A DNA stretch of 64,000 nucleotides from Ursus arctos (lineage: Eukaryota; Chordata; Mammalia; Carnivora; Ursidae). The notes under the pieces are model-generated. The model had not been told where the DNA came from and searched no databases. It saw only the letters and a program-made list of their open reading frames with translations. Each line of letters opens with the position of its first letter. Position 1 is the first letter of the stretch. Shown one piece after another: positions 11,401 through 22,669 of the stretch. Position numbers and translations under genes: made by a program. The DNA is taken from the NCBI RefSeq assembly GCF_023065955.2, contig NW_026622764.1, positions 75,757,333-75,821,332 on the forward strand, written 5' to 3'.

Positions 11401-12220
11401 TCTCCCTTTTCGTTCATAATTTTATTAATTTGGGTCCTTTCTCTATTCTTTTGGATAAGTCTTGCCAGTGGTCTGTCAATTTTATTGATTCTCTCAAAGA
11501 ACCAGCTTCTAGTTCTGTTGATCTGCTCTACTGTGCTCCTGGTTTCTAATTCATCGATCTCTGGTCTAATCTTGATCAACTGCTTCCTCGTGCATGGATT
11601 AGGCCTGTTCCTCTGTGGCTGTTCCAGCTTCTTGAGGTGAGAATATAAAGACTGCATTTTAGATTTTTCTATTGTTTTCAGTGAGGCTTGGATGGCTATG
11701 TATTTTCCCTTTAGCACTGCCTTTGCAGTGTCGCATAGGTTTTGGACTGTTGTGTTTTCATTCTCGTTGGTCTCCATAAATTGTTTAAATTGATTTTTGA
11801 TTTCCTGGTTTATCAAATCATTCTTGAGCAGGATGGTTCTTAGTTTCCAAGTGATTGAGTTTCTTCCAAATTTTTCCTTGTGGTTGAGTTCCAATTTCAG
11901 AGCGTTGTGGTCTGAGAATATGCAGGGAATAATTTCAGTCTTTTGGTATCAGTTGAGACCTGTTTTGTGACCCAGAACATGGTCTATTCTTGAGAATGTT
12001 CCATGTGCATTAGAATAGAATGAGTATTCTTTGGTTCTGGGGTGTAGTGTTCTATATATCTATGAGGCCCAGCTCGTTGAGTATGGCATTCAAAGCTCTT
12101 GTTTCTTTGTTGATTTTCTACTTAGGTGCTCTATTTCTGATAGTGGAGTGTTGAGGTCCCCTACTATTCACGTATTTTTATCTATATGTCTTTTTATTGT
12201 GGTTAAGAGTTGGCTTGTGT

Positions 12221-12810
12221 GGTATTTACCCCAAAGATACAGACGTAGTGAAGAGAAGGGCCATATGCACCCCAATGTTCATAGCAGCAATGTCCACAAT
12301 AGCTAAATCGTGGAAGGAGCCGAGATGCCCTTCAACAGATGACTGGATTAAGAAGTTGTGGTCCATATATACAATGGAATATTACTCAGCTATCAGAAAG
12401 AACGAGTTCTCAACATTTGCTACAACATGGACAGCACTGGAGGAGATAATGCTAAGTGAAATAAGTCAAGCAGAGAAAGACAACTATCATATGATTTCTC
12501 TCATCTATGGAACATAAGAACTAGGTTGATCGGTAGGGGAAGAAAGGGATAAAGAAAGGGGGGGTAATCAGAAGGGGGAATGAAACATGAGAGACTATGG
12601 ACTATGAGAAACAAACTGAGGACTTCAGAGGGGAGGGGGGGTGGGGGAATGGGATAGACCGGTGATGGGTAGTAAGGAGGGCACGTATTGCATGGTGCAC
12701 TGGGTGTTATACACAACTAATGAATCATCAAGCCTTACATCGGAAACCGGGGATGTACTGTATGGTGACTAACATAATATAATAAAAAATCATTTAAAAA
12801 AAAAAAAAAA
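12221..12810 (+). mobile_element. 5'-truncated L1 nested in L1-A
   Basis: A 590-bp L1 3' end lies opposite to its host L1. It begins GGTATTTACCCCAAAG, codes the last ~90 residues of ORF2p (to SLIYGT and stop at 12515-12517), then the 3'UTR, AATATAATAAAAAATCATTT and poly(A). A perfect 16-bp duplication AAGAGTTGGCTTGTGT flanks it (12205-12220, 12811-12826). The perfect duplication marks it as younger than L1-A. Confidence 0.96.
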
Positions 12811-12914
12811 AAGAGTTGGCTTGTGTATCTTGATGCTCCCCTGTTGGGGGCATATATATTTATAATCGTCATATCCACTTGTTGGATACATCCTTTAAGA
12901 ATAATATAGTGTCT

Positions 12915-13114
12915 CGGGGCGCCTGGGTGGCGCAGTCGTTAAGCGTCTGCCTTCGGCTCAGGGCGTGATCCCGGCGTTATGGGATCGAGTCCCACATCAG
13001 GCTCTTCCGCTATGAGCCTGCTTCTTCCTCTCCCACTCCCCCTGCTGTGTTCCCTCTCTCGCTGGCTGTCTATCTCTGTCAAATAAATAAATAAAATCTT
13101 ATTAAAAAAAAAAA
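12915..13114 (+). mobile_element. Young SINEC nested in L1-A ORF2
   Basis: Complete SINE of the young type (GGGGCGCCTGGGTGGCGCAG head, GGCGTTATGGGATCGAG, poly(A)). The 18-bp duplication AAGAATAATATAGTGTCT is exact at 12897-12914 and 13115-13132. Confidence 0.97.
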
Positions 13115-13476
13115 AAGAATAATATAGTGTCTTTCTGTACCTCTAACTATAGTCTTTAGTTAAAAATCCAATCTGTCTGATATGGGAATTGCTACCCCGG
13201 CTTTCTTTTGAGGTCCATTGGCGTGAAAGATGGCATTCCATCCCTTTACTTTCAGTCTGAATGTGTCTTTAGGTTCAAAATGAGTCTCTTGTAGACAGCA
13301 AATGGATGGGTCATGTCTTTTTATCCATCTGCAACCCTGTGGTGCTTTATGGGAGCATTTAGGCCATTTATATCGAGACTGATTATTGAGAGATATGATT
13401 TTAATGATGCCATGTTGCCTGTAAAGTCTTTGTTTCTATAGATTGTGACTTTCTGTTCTGTATCTCTCTTTTACTT

Positions 13477-14380
13477 TTATAGAACCCCCCTTAATATCTC
13501 CTGTAGGGCTGGTTTTGTGGTTATGAAATTGGTCATTACTAGCGATTCTGGAAGGTCTTTATCTCTCCATCAATTCTGAATGACAGCCTTGCTGGATAAA
13601 GGATCCTTGGCTGCATGTTTTTCTCTGAAAGAGCTTTAAAAATGCCCCCCCAACCCTTTCTCTCATTCCAGGTCTGTGTAGACAGGTCTGACGTAAATCT
13701 GATACCTTTGCCTTGGTACGTGAGAAATTTCTTTGCCGTGGCCGCTTTCAATACTGTATCCTTGGATCTAATATTTGCGAATTGCACTATGACGTGACGT
13801 GGCTTAGGTTTGTCGTGGTTGACCTTGGGAGGGGTCCTCTCTCTGCCTCTTGGACACAAATGCTTGTTTCCTTTGCTAGATTAGGGAAGTTTTCAGCTAC
13901 AATTTGTTCAAATATCTCTTCTAGACCTCTGTTTTTTCTCCACCCCTTCGGGGATGCCTATGATTCTGACATTGGAACGTTTCATCGAGTCAGTAATCTC
14001 CCGTAACCTACATTCTTGAGATTGGATTTTTTTGAGCCAAGTTTCTGTCTTAGCTTTCTCCTGTACCATCCCATCCTCCAGTTCGCCAATTCGTTCTTCT
14101 GCCTCATTTACCCTGGTGGTCAGAGCATCTAGTTTTGACTGCATTTGATTCATAGTATTTTTAATTTCTCCCAGATTCGCTCTCATTTCCGCCCTTAGAG
14201 ATTCTATATTCTCGTTAATATTTTCATTAATAATTTTTTCAAGTCTACACATCATCTTTACCATCGTTACTCTGAACTCCATTTCTGATAATTTGGTTAT
14301 ATCCATATCCATTAGCTCTGTGGCAGAGGCCACAGACTCATTCTCTTTTCTTTGCTGGGGGGACTTCTCCTTCTTGTCAT
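13477..14380 (-). pseudogene. L1-A ORF1 (RNA-binding chaperone), broken
   Basis: ORF1p is the trimeric nucleic-acid chaperone of L1. The likely start at 14380 is out of frame with the main block: relative to L1-C one base is missing near 14360. Open pieces are 14333-13908 (MASATELMDMDITKLSEMEF, then a heptad-rich coiled coil and an RRM start MKRSNVRIIGIPEG) and 13859-13539 (C-terminal domain with KFLTYQGKGIRFTSDLST). The end LRGVL is followed by a stop at 13477-13479. About 300 codons overall. Confidence 0.88.
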
Positions 14381-15306
14381 TCTGATGAGGAGAGGTTGCA
14401 GGGTTGTCCAGAGCCCAAATTATTGACCAGGACCCAGGCAGTGTGCACTTGTTTTAGAGGGAACTTAGGGCTGTGGGCTCTTGATTTTTCAGCCTGCCTT
14501 CTGGTGGAGGGGCCTACCGCGCCAATACTCAGGCACCCTGTTTGGGTAGAGTCTCCGTGTCCCCTGCGAGGGGGGATGGGGATGGGCACACTGTGAGCCG
14601 GTATTTCCATGCTTTTGTTTTCTGGCGGCTTTCCCTGGCGGTTTGCTGTGCCTCTTCTGAGAGTCAGAGCAGCAGTAGCCAAATCCCAGCCTCTGTCTCA
14701 GAACAGAGAGATCGCAGACCGTTCTCCACTGGGGTCTTCTTGCCACTTTAACTCTGTTTCTGTTGGTGCTGCTCAACCCTGCAGCGTTCCGGGATGTGCG
14801 CCCCACAGCCAGCGTCCCAGCCCTCGCTTCCAGGGCCAGCGTGTCTCTGTCCTTTGTGTTTCTACCACTGCCAGCCGCCAGCCGCCCGCCGCCCCGCGCG
14901 CTCTGGAGCTCCATTTCAGTATGGTTCGCGTGCACTCCGGAGCTCTGGTTTTCAGATTGGTCGCATGCATTCACCGGCTCACGGTCTCAGTCTGCTCTCT
15001 CGCGGGTGCCGGTCCGCGAGTCAACCCGCTCCCCCGTGCAGGTGGCTACCGCTTCTCGGCGCCCAAACACGGCGGCACACTCTCCCTTCCCTTTATGTTC
15101 CAGTATCTGTGCGCAGATTCACGGCTCCCCGCTTTGTATCTCAATACTCAGCGCTGGAGATGTTCATTTGTAGAGATCCAGTTGTATCTTCCTGCGTCTC
15201 AGGCTGATTCCGTGGGTGTTCAGGATGGTCTGGTACCTATCCAGCTCGACTCAGGGGACCAGCTGAAAAAGGGGACCCCTACTCCTCCACCATCTTAACT
15301 CCTCCT
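14381..15306 (-). promoter_or_regulatory. L1-A 5'UTR (internal promoter region)
   Basis: GC- and CpG-rich leader beginning GGAGGAGTTAAGATGGTGG on the minus strand and ending at ORF1. In L1 families this region carries the internal RNA polymerase II promoter. On the opposite strand an open frame of 229 codons runs 14609-15298. Promoter activity is inferred, not seen. Confidence 0.7.
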
Positions 15307-15324
15307 ATACTTCCATAAATTTAT

Positions 15325-15869
15325 CTTTAAATTCAATTTCATTCAGGCTAAGGAAAGCAAAAGTAACCATATTGCTCTATTTAGCATCAACAGTGAATAA
15401 TAACCATTAGTAATGGTCTCTTGGGGAAACAAACTTTATAAAATACAGACCACTGTGAAAGCATTGTTGCTGTTCTTGTGTGGTTGGAATGTGAACAGAG
15501 ACACTTAAGAGGCAGAATCCCCTAATGTGAACTGTATGCTGCTATCAAAAGAAACCAACAGGCATTTATGGAGATAATAGCAATTGAGTGTGTTCCATAA
15601 TTCATCTCTGACCACAGTATGAAAGCTAAGTTAATAAAGAGATTGGAGCTAAGAAGTTTGTTAAGCTTTAGAGTAGTCCAATTTACAACTGTGAGTGAAA
15701 AGTAGGAAATATAATTGAGACATGCTGTGGAATAGGCTCTGTAGAACCTGGTTTCTGGCTGGTTTGGAGAGATGAGGGGAAAAGAGAAATCAGTGGTCAC
15801 TCCTTTTTCCATCCAGCCTACCTAGGAATAATAATAGTACTAATTGATCTAAGAGAAAATAAGACTACT
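15325..15869. other. Intronic DNA, nothing recognised
   Basis: Unassigned sequence between L1-A and a MIR. The open frame at 15522-15812 (minus) shows no domain. Confidence 0.45.
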
Positions 15870-16065
15870 TCTTATTGAGGATTGGTTAATGTTCAACATA
15901 TATGTTACATTATTGAATCTTTACAGCAGCCTACGAGATAAGTAGTAGTATCCCCATTCTAATGATGAGAAAATTGATGTGCAGTCAGTATTGCAGCCAT
16001 GATTTGATTCCAGGTCCATCCAGTTCTAAAGCCCTGCTCTTTCCTCAATGTTAGCCTGCTTCATT
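15870..16065 (+). mobile_element. MIR-like ancient SINE
   Basis: Contains MIR core landmarks in order: TTGAATCTTTACAGCAGCC, TATCCCCATTCTAATGATGAGAAAA, GATTTGATTCCAGGTCCATCCAGTTC and AAAGCCCTGCTCTTTCC. Orientation is +. Confidence 0.75.
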
Positions 16066-16247
16066 TGAAGGAGAATGCAAAGGAGGACTGGGTTGAAAAA
16101 GACCTTAACTCTGAGCAGAAACTTTACAGGCCAGAAGGGAATGACATGTTACCCAAAGTGCGAAAAGCAAAAAAATTTCAACAAGCATACTTTACTCAGC
16201 GAAGTTATCATTCAGAATTGAAGGAAAGATAAAGAATTTTCAAGACA

Positions 16248-16447
16248 GGGGCGCCTGGGTGGCTCAGTCGTTAAGCGTCTGCTTTCAGCTCAGGGCGTGA
16301 TCCCGGAGTCCTGGGATCGAGCCCCACATCAGGCTCCTCTGCTGGGAGCCTGCTTCTTCCTCTCCCACTCCCCCCACTTGTGTTCCCTCTCTCGCTGGCT
16401 GTCTCTATCTCTGTCAAATAAATAAATAAAATCTTTAAAAAAAAAAG
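16248..16447 (+). mobile_element. Young SINEC in duplication copy 1
   Basis: Complete SINE with target-site duplication ATTTTCAAGACA (16236-16247 and 16448-16459). The insertion preceded the duplication, because the same SINE with the same flanks is at 18246. Confidence 0.95.
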
Positions 16448-16646
16448 ATTTTCAAGACAAGCAAAAACTAAAGGAGTTCAGTACCACTAAACTGACCTTA
16501 CAAGAAATTTTAAGGGACTTCTTTAATCTGAAAATAAAGGGAACTAATTAGTAAAAAGAAAACATAAAAGTAAAAATTTCAGTGGTAAATGTAAATATAT
16601 ACCAAAGGCAATAATCATTTACAATGCTGGCATGAAGGTTAAAAGA

Positions 16647-16649
16647 AAA

Positions 16650-16692
<43 letters not shown>
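16647..16692. repeat. (AAAT)n microsatellite, copy 1
   Basis: About 11 AAAT units, following the old L1 ORF1 remnant. Confidence 0.95.
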
Positions 16693-17454
16693 CTATAAGT
16701 ACAACAATTAGTTAATGGATATACAAAATAAAAAGATGTGTAATGTGACATCAAAAATGTAAACTGTGCAAGGGGAGGGGAGTAAAAATGTAAATTTTTA
16801 GAATGTATTCCTGGCATCCCAACTCCAACCCTTGGACGCTACACTGGAGGGATGAAGCCCAGAATAAGCAGCTTTGAAAACCAATGGGGCTTATATCCAG
16901 GAGACCCAAAGGGCTGTAGAAAACTGAGACTCTGGTCTTAATGGACTCATGCACAGACTTACCCTGGGATTCAGCACATAAGCATCAGGTTGAAAAGCGC
17001 TTAGGCCATATGTGAAGGAAATTCATTGGCTAATCTTAAAGCATCTGCTGGAGGAGCAGGGGTCTCCTAGAACTCTTTCAGTGATGGAGGTGCTCACAAG
17101 TGCCATTTTTTCAGTCCCATTTCACCTTGCTACTGCTGTTTGCCCCACCCATGCACTCTCCCATATCCCAGCCTTTCTACACCCAGCAGTGGGCTTGCCC
17201 CACCATGCCAAATTGACAGGTATGTGCAGTCCACACAAGGAATGCCGGTTAAATGCCTGGCTCTGGTGGCCAGGGAGCATTGCATTTCTGGGCCCACATG
17301 ACTGAAACAATTGAAGAGACAATTCTTGGCAGGCTACCACCCCCAGAGCACTGCATAAACAGCAACACATCCCCTATCTTCTATGACCGCTCCATCAAAA
17401 TGGAGATACAGCTGTTTTGCCTCATACACAGAAACAAATACAGAGTCAAACAAA

Positions 17455-18540
17455 ATGGAAAAACAGAGGAATGTGTTCCAGATGAAAGAACAAGATAAAA
17501 CCCCAGAAAAACACCTCAACAAAATAGAGATAAGTAATTTACCTGATAAAATGTTAAAGTAATGGTCATAAGTATACTTGCCTATCTTGTGAGAAGAATG
17601 GAGTGAACTTCAACAGAGACAGAAGGTATAGGAAAGTACCAGACAGAAGTCACAGAGCTGAAGAGCACCATAACTAAACTAAACAATACACTAGAGGGTT
17701 CAAAGCAGACTAGACGAAGAAGGGATCAGTGACCTGAAAGGGCAGTGGAACTCACTCAAACAAAGCAGCAGAAAGAAGAAAAAAGAATGTTAAAAACTAA
17801 AGATAGTTTAAGGGACCTGGGACACCAGAACAACATGGTGTTTAGGAGTCCCAAAGAGAAGTACGAGAGCAAGGGAACATAAAAATTATTTGAAAAAATA
17901 ATGGCTTAAAACTTCAGTAACCTGGAGAAGGAAACAAACATCCAGTTCCAGGATGCACAAAGAGTTCCAAATAAAATTAACCCAAAGGTATCCACAAGAC
18001 AGATTATCATTGAAATGTCAAAATTTGAAGATAGGGAGAATCATAAAGCACCAAGAGAAAAACAGCTTGTATCTACAGGGGAAACCCCATAGGCCTGTCA
18101 GCAGATTTTTAAGCAGAAACTTTACAGGCCAGAAGGGAATGACATGTTACCCAAAGTGCGAAAAGCAAAAAAATTTCAACAAGCATACTTTACTCAGCGA
18201 AGTTATCATTCAGAATTGAAGGAAAGATAAAGAATTTTCAAGACAGGGGCGCCTGGGTGGCTCAGTCGTTAAGCGTCTGCTTTCAGCTCAGGGCGTGATC
18301 CCGGAGTCCTGGGATCGAGCCCCACATCAGGCTCCTCTGCTGGGAGCCTGCTTCTTCCTCTCCCACTCCCCCCACTTGTGTTCCCTCTCTCGCTGGCTGT
18401 CTCTATCTCTGTCAAATAAATAAATAAAATCTTTAAAAAAAAAAAGATTTTCAAGACAAGCAAAAACTAAAGGAGTTCAGTACCACTAAACTGACCTTAC
18501 AAGAAATTTTAAGGGACTTCTTTAATCTGAAAATAAAGGG
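17455..18540 (+). pseudogene. Old L1 ORF1 remnant
   Basis: It starts at the ATG in CAAAATGGAAAAACAG, the usual ORF1 start of this older family. The C-terminal part survives in the frame 17953-18219, which includes SRNFTGQKGMTCYPK, equivalent to the ETLQARREWHDIF region of other L1 ORF1p. A SINE and the AAAT tract break the end. Confidence 0.75.
18246..18446 (+). mobile_element. Young SINEC in duplication copy 2
   Basis: Same SINE and same flanking duplication as at 16248, with one more A in the tail. Confidence 0.95.
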
Positions 18541-18645
18541 AACTAATTAGTAAAAAGAAAACATAAAAGTAAAAATTTCAGTGGTAAATGTAAATATATA
18601 CCAAAGGCAATAATCATTTACAATGCTGGCATGAAGGTTAAAAGA

Positions 18646-18648
18646 AAA

Positions 18649-18691
<43 letters not shown>
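18646..18691. repeat. (AAAT)n microsatellite, copy 2
   Basis: Same length as the tract at 16647. A tract this mutable keeping equal length points to a very recent duplication or an assembly artefact. Confidence 0.95.
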
Positions 18692-19027
18692 CTATAAGTA
18701 CAACAATTAGTTAATGGATATACAAAATAAAAAGATGTGTAATGTGACATCAAAAATGTAAACTGTGCAAGGGGAGGGGAGTAAAAATGTAAATTTTTAG
18801 AATGCAGTCTTAACTTGCTATCAATATAAAATATTGATAGGTTGATATAGGTTGATACGTGTAAGCCTCTTGGTAACCACAAAGCAAAAATCTGTAGTAG
18901 ATACATAAAAGACAATGAGAATGGAATCTAAACATAACACTAAAAGGGCATAAAACCACAAGGGAAGAGAGCAAGAGAAGAAAGAAACAAAGAAGAACTA
19001 CAAAACAGCCAGAAAACAGTCAACAAA

Positions 19028-20456
19028 ATGGCAGCACATAAGTACCTATCTATAATTACTTTAAACGTAAATAGACTGAGGTATTTAAAAAAAAGAAGAC
19101 CCATCTATATATTGCCTATAAGAGACTCATTTCAGATCTAAAACATGCAGACTGAAAAGTGAAGAGATGGGAAGAGATATTTCATGCAAATGGAAGCCAG
19201 AAGAAAGCTTAGGTAGCTTACTTACATCAGACAAAATAGACTTTAACACAAACTGCCGTAAAAGGCAAAGACAGGCATTACATAATGATAAAGAGTTCAT
19301 TCCCCAAGAAGATAAAACATTTGTACACTGAATATAAGAGCATCTAAATATATAAAGCAAATATTAACAGGGAGAAATTGACAGCAGTACAGTAATAGTA
19401 GAGGACTTTACTACCTCACTTAGATCAGTGGAGAGCTCATCCAGACAGAAGGTCAATAAGCAAAGTCAGCCTTAAACAAAAATTAGACCAGATGGGCTTA
19501 ATGGATATCTACAGGTATTCCATCCAAAAGAAGCAGAATACACATTCTTCTTAAGTGCACATGGAACATTCTCCAGGATATTCTCAAATTTAAGAAGATT
19601 GAATTTATATCAAGCATCTTTTCAGGCCACTGTGGTATGAAAAAGAAATCAATCACAAAGAAAACTAGAAAAATCACAAATGTGTAGGGATTGAACAGTA
19701 TGCTACTGAACAACCAGTGGGTCAATGAAAAAATTAAAGGAGAAATTTTTTAAAATACCTTGAGACAAATGAAAATGAAAATATAAGCATAACAAAATCT
19801 GTGGGATAAAGCAAAAGCAGTTTTAAGAAGGAACTTTATAGCAAATACAGGCCTCTCTTAAGAAACAAGAAAAATCCCAATCTAACTTTGCACCTAAAGG
19901 TCTAGAAAAAGAAGAACAAATGAAGCTCAAAATTCGAAGGAAAAAAAAATCGGAGCAGAAATGAAGTAAAGACTAAAAAGACAGTAGATGAAATCAATAA
20001 AACTAAGAGCTGGTTCTTTGAAGAGAACTACAGAATTGGCAAGCCTTTGGATAGCCTCATCAAGAAAAAAAGGAATCCTCAAATAAAATCAGAAATGAAA
20101 GAAGGGAAGTTAGATCTGATACCACAGAAATAGAAAGGATCATAAGAGACTTCAATGAAGAATTATACTGCCTCAAACTGGACAACTAGAATAAATGGAT
20201 AAGTTCCTAGAAGCATACTATCTTCATGAAGAAATAGAAAATCTGAATAGATCATCTACCAGTACAGAGATTGAATCAGTTATGAGAAACTTTCCAACAA
20301 ACAAAAGTCCAGGACCAGATGGCTTTACTGGTGAATTCTACCAAACATTCAAGGAACATTTAATACCTGTATTTCTGAAACTCTTCTTCTAAAAAATTGA
20401 AGATTAGGGAATGCTTCCAAACTCATTTTACAAGACCAACATTATTCTCGTACCAA

Positions 20457-20495
<39 letters not shown>

Positions 20496-22669
20496 GCCAG
20501 TATCCCCAATGAACATAGATGCAAAAATCCTCAACAAAATATTATCAAACTGAATTCAATAATACATTAAAAAGATCATATACCATGTTCAAATGGGATT
20601 TATTCCAGAGATGCAGGGATGTTTCAGCATCTGTAAATCAGTCAACATAGTACACCACATCAGTGAAATGAAGGATAAAAATCTTACAGTCCTCTCAGCA
20701 GATACAGAAAAAACATTTAACAAAATTCAACATCAGTTTAGGTTAAGTCTCTACAAAGTAGGTATAGAGAGAACCTTCCTCAACATAATAAAGGCCATAT
20801 ATTACAAACTCACAGCCAGTATCCTATTTAATGGTAAGAAGCTGAAAGGTTTTCCACTAAGATCAGGAGTAATACAAGGATGCCCACGATTACTACTTCT
20901 ATTCAACATAGTACTGGAAGTCCTAGCTGGAGCAGTTAGTCAAGAAAAGGAAATAAAAGGCATCCAAATTAGAAAGGAAGAAGCAAAACTGCTACAATTG
21001 TGAACAACACTATTTTATGTATAGAAAAACCCTAAAGACACCACCAAAAAGCTATCAGAACTAACAAATTCAGTAAAGTTGAGGATAAAAAAAATCAATG
21101 CACAGGAATCTGTTGGTATTTTTATATAATAGCAATGAACTATCAGAAAAATTAAGAAAATTCTATTTAAAATTGCATCAAAAAGAATAAAATATCTGGA
21201 AATAAATTTAACCAAGGAGGTGCAAGACCTGTAATATGAAAACTATAACACATTAATGAAAGAAATTGAAGAAGACACAAATAAATGGAAAAATATTCCA
21301 TGCTCATGAATTGAAGAATTAATATTGTTCAAATGTCCATATTATCATCCAAAGCAATCTATGAATTGAATGCAATCCCTACCAAAATTCCGATGACATT
21401 TTTCACAGAAATAGAACAGTCCTAGAATTTGTTTGGAACCACAGAAGGTTCCTAATAGCCAAAGCAATCTTGAAAAAAGAAAAAGCTGGAAGCATCATGC
21501 TGCCTTATTTCAAACCATTATAAATCTACAGTATAGTATTGGCATAAAAGCAGACACAAAGATCAATGACACAGTATAAAGAGCCCAGATACAAGCCATG
21601 CATATATGGTCAATTAAGTGATGACAAAGGAGGCAAGAATATACAATTGGGAAAGGACAGTCTCTTCAGTAAATGGTACTGGAACAACTGGACAGCTACA
21701 TACGAAAGAATGAAACTATACCACTCTCTTTCACCACACACAAAATTGACTCAAAATGGATTAAAGACTTGAATATTAGACCAGAACTTATAAAACTCTT
21801 AGAAGAAAACATAGCCAGTTAGATCCTTGACATTGCTCTTAGCAGTATTTTTTTTTTTTTTTTGATCTTACGGCAAAGGCATTGGCAACAAGGCATAAGG
21901 AAACAAATGAATTGCATCAAACTAAAAAGCTTCTGCACAGAAATGAAAAGGCAGTCTGTCGACTGGGAGAAAATATTTGCAAATCATATATCTGGTTAAT
22001 ATCCAAAGCGTGTAAAAAACTCATTTAATGCAACACATGACAAAAGCAAACGATCTGTTTTAGAAAATGAGCAGAGGATCTGAATAAGCTTTTTTCCAAA
22101 TAAGATGTACAGATGAACAATAGACACATGATGAGATGCTCAACATCCCTAATCATCAGAGAAACACAAAACAAAACGCAAGGAGATACCACCTCACACC
22201 TGTCAGAGTAGCTATTATCAGAAAGATAAGAAATAACAAGTGTTGGCAAGGATATACAGAAAGGGAACTCTTGTGCACTGTTGGTGGGAAGGTAAGTTGG
22301 TGCAGCCACTATGGAAAACAGTATGGAGGATCCTTAAAAAAACTAAAATAGAACTATCGTGTGATCCAGAGTTCAACTTCTGAGTATCCAAGAAAATGAA
22401 AACACTAATTCAAAAAGATATCTACACCCCTCTGTCTCAGCATCATTCACTATAACAAGATATGGAAACAACTAAAATGTTCATCAATGGATGAATGGAT
22501 AAAGAAGTGGTATGTATATGTAATGCAGTATTTACTCAGCTGTGATAAAGAAGGCAGTCTTGCCATTTGTGTCAACAGGATGGACCTTTAGGATATGCTT
22601 ATGCTTAGTGAAATAAGTCAGTCAGAGAAAGACAAATACTATATGATTTTACTTATATGTGGAATCTAA
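19028..22669 (+). pseudogene. Old L1 ORF2 remnant
   Basis: It starts ATGGCAGCACATAAGTACC (MAAHKYLSIITLNVNRL) and ends ICGI followed by TAA. Open pieces include 20195-20392 with [15 protein letters not shown] (RT palm) and 20593-21003 with [17 protein letters not shown]. The RT active-site stretch after 20990 is frameshifted. A short ATAA microsatellite replaces part of the RT region. Confidence 0.85.
20455..20494. repeat. (ATAA)n microsatellite inside L1 ORF2
   Basis: About 10 units lying where other copies encode the P-x-P-G-K-D block of RT, so coding sequence was lost or overwritten by the repeat. Confidence 0.95.

Larger units (their letters stand above)
8775..13413 (-). pseudogene. L1-A ORF2 (endonuclease-reverse transcriptase), broken
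   Basis: The ATG at 13413 begins MASLKSYLSIISL, the L1 ORF2p start; the stop is at 8775. ORF2p nicks target DNA and reverse-transcribes L1 RNA. A missing T in 'GCAGATGGATAA' stops the frame early in the endonuclease domain. Open blocks remain: 11894-10659 (thumb/RT, with [15 protein letters not shown]), 10508-10221 (RT active site FADDMI), 10059-9580 and 9638-8775 (cysteine motif [20 protein letters not shown]3CX7HX4C). A 590-bp L1 and a SINE interrupt the endonuclease part. Without them the length is about 1270 codons, normal for ORF2p. Confidence 0.9.
8494..15313 (-). mobile_element. L1-A: full-length, inactive carnivore L1
   Basis: In reverse it runs 5'UTR (15306-14381), ORF1 (14380-13477), ORF2 (13413-8775) and a short 3'UTR ending at a T-run near 8500. 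A direct repeat CATAAATTTAT at 8483-8493 and 15314-15324 is a plausible target-site duplication. Its length, less the two nested insertions (12205-12820 and 12897-13114 regions), is about 6 kb, typical of a complete L1. Its 5' end is shared with L1-B (47593) and L1-C (59272). Frameshifts in both ORFs rule out activity. It lies antisense to MICU2. Confidence 0.92.
16114..16805 (+). repeat. 692-bp direct duplication, copy 1
   Basis: Essentially identical to 18112-18804 (offset 1998-1999). The single difference I can find is one extra A in the SINE poly(A) of copy 2. It contains the 3' half of an old L1 ORF1, a complete young SINE and an (AAAT)n tract of equal length in both copies. Copy 1 is directly followed by L1 5'UTR sequence, an order no L1 has. 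Confidence 0.95.
18112..18804 (+). repeat. 692-bp direct duplication, copy 2
   Basis: This copy is in the expected place, continuing the old L1 ORF1 from 18111, so it is probably the original. See copy 1 at 16114-16805. Confidence 0.95.

Noticed and set aside
8494..15313. L1-A, L1-B or L1-C as active elements
   Set aside because: Each has frameshifts or stops in ORF1 and ORF2, plus SINE insertions, so none can encode both functional proteins.
16548..16817. Minus-strand frame with FIYL repeats
   Set aside because: It is the translation of the AAAT microsatellite and recurs identically at 18547-18915 because the DNA is duplicated.
16647..18691. CRISPR-like array from regularly repeated units
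   Set aside because: The units are simple AAAT repeats in a mammalian intron with no spacers or cas genes.
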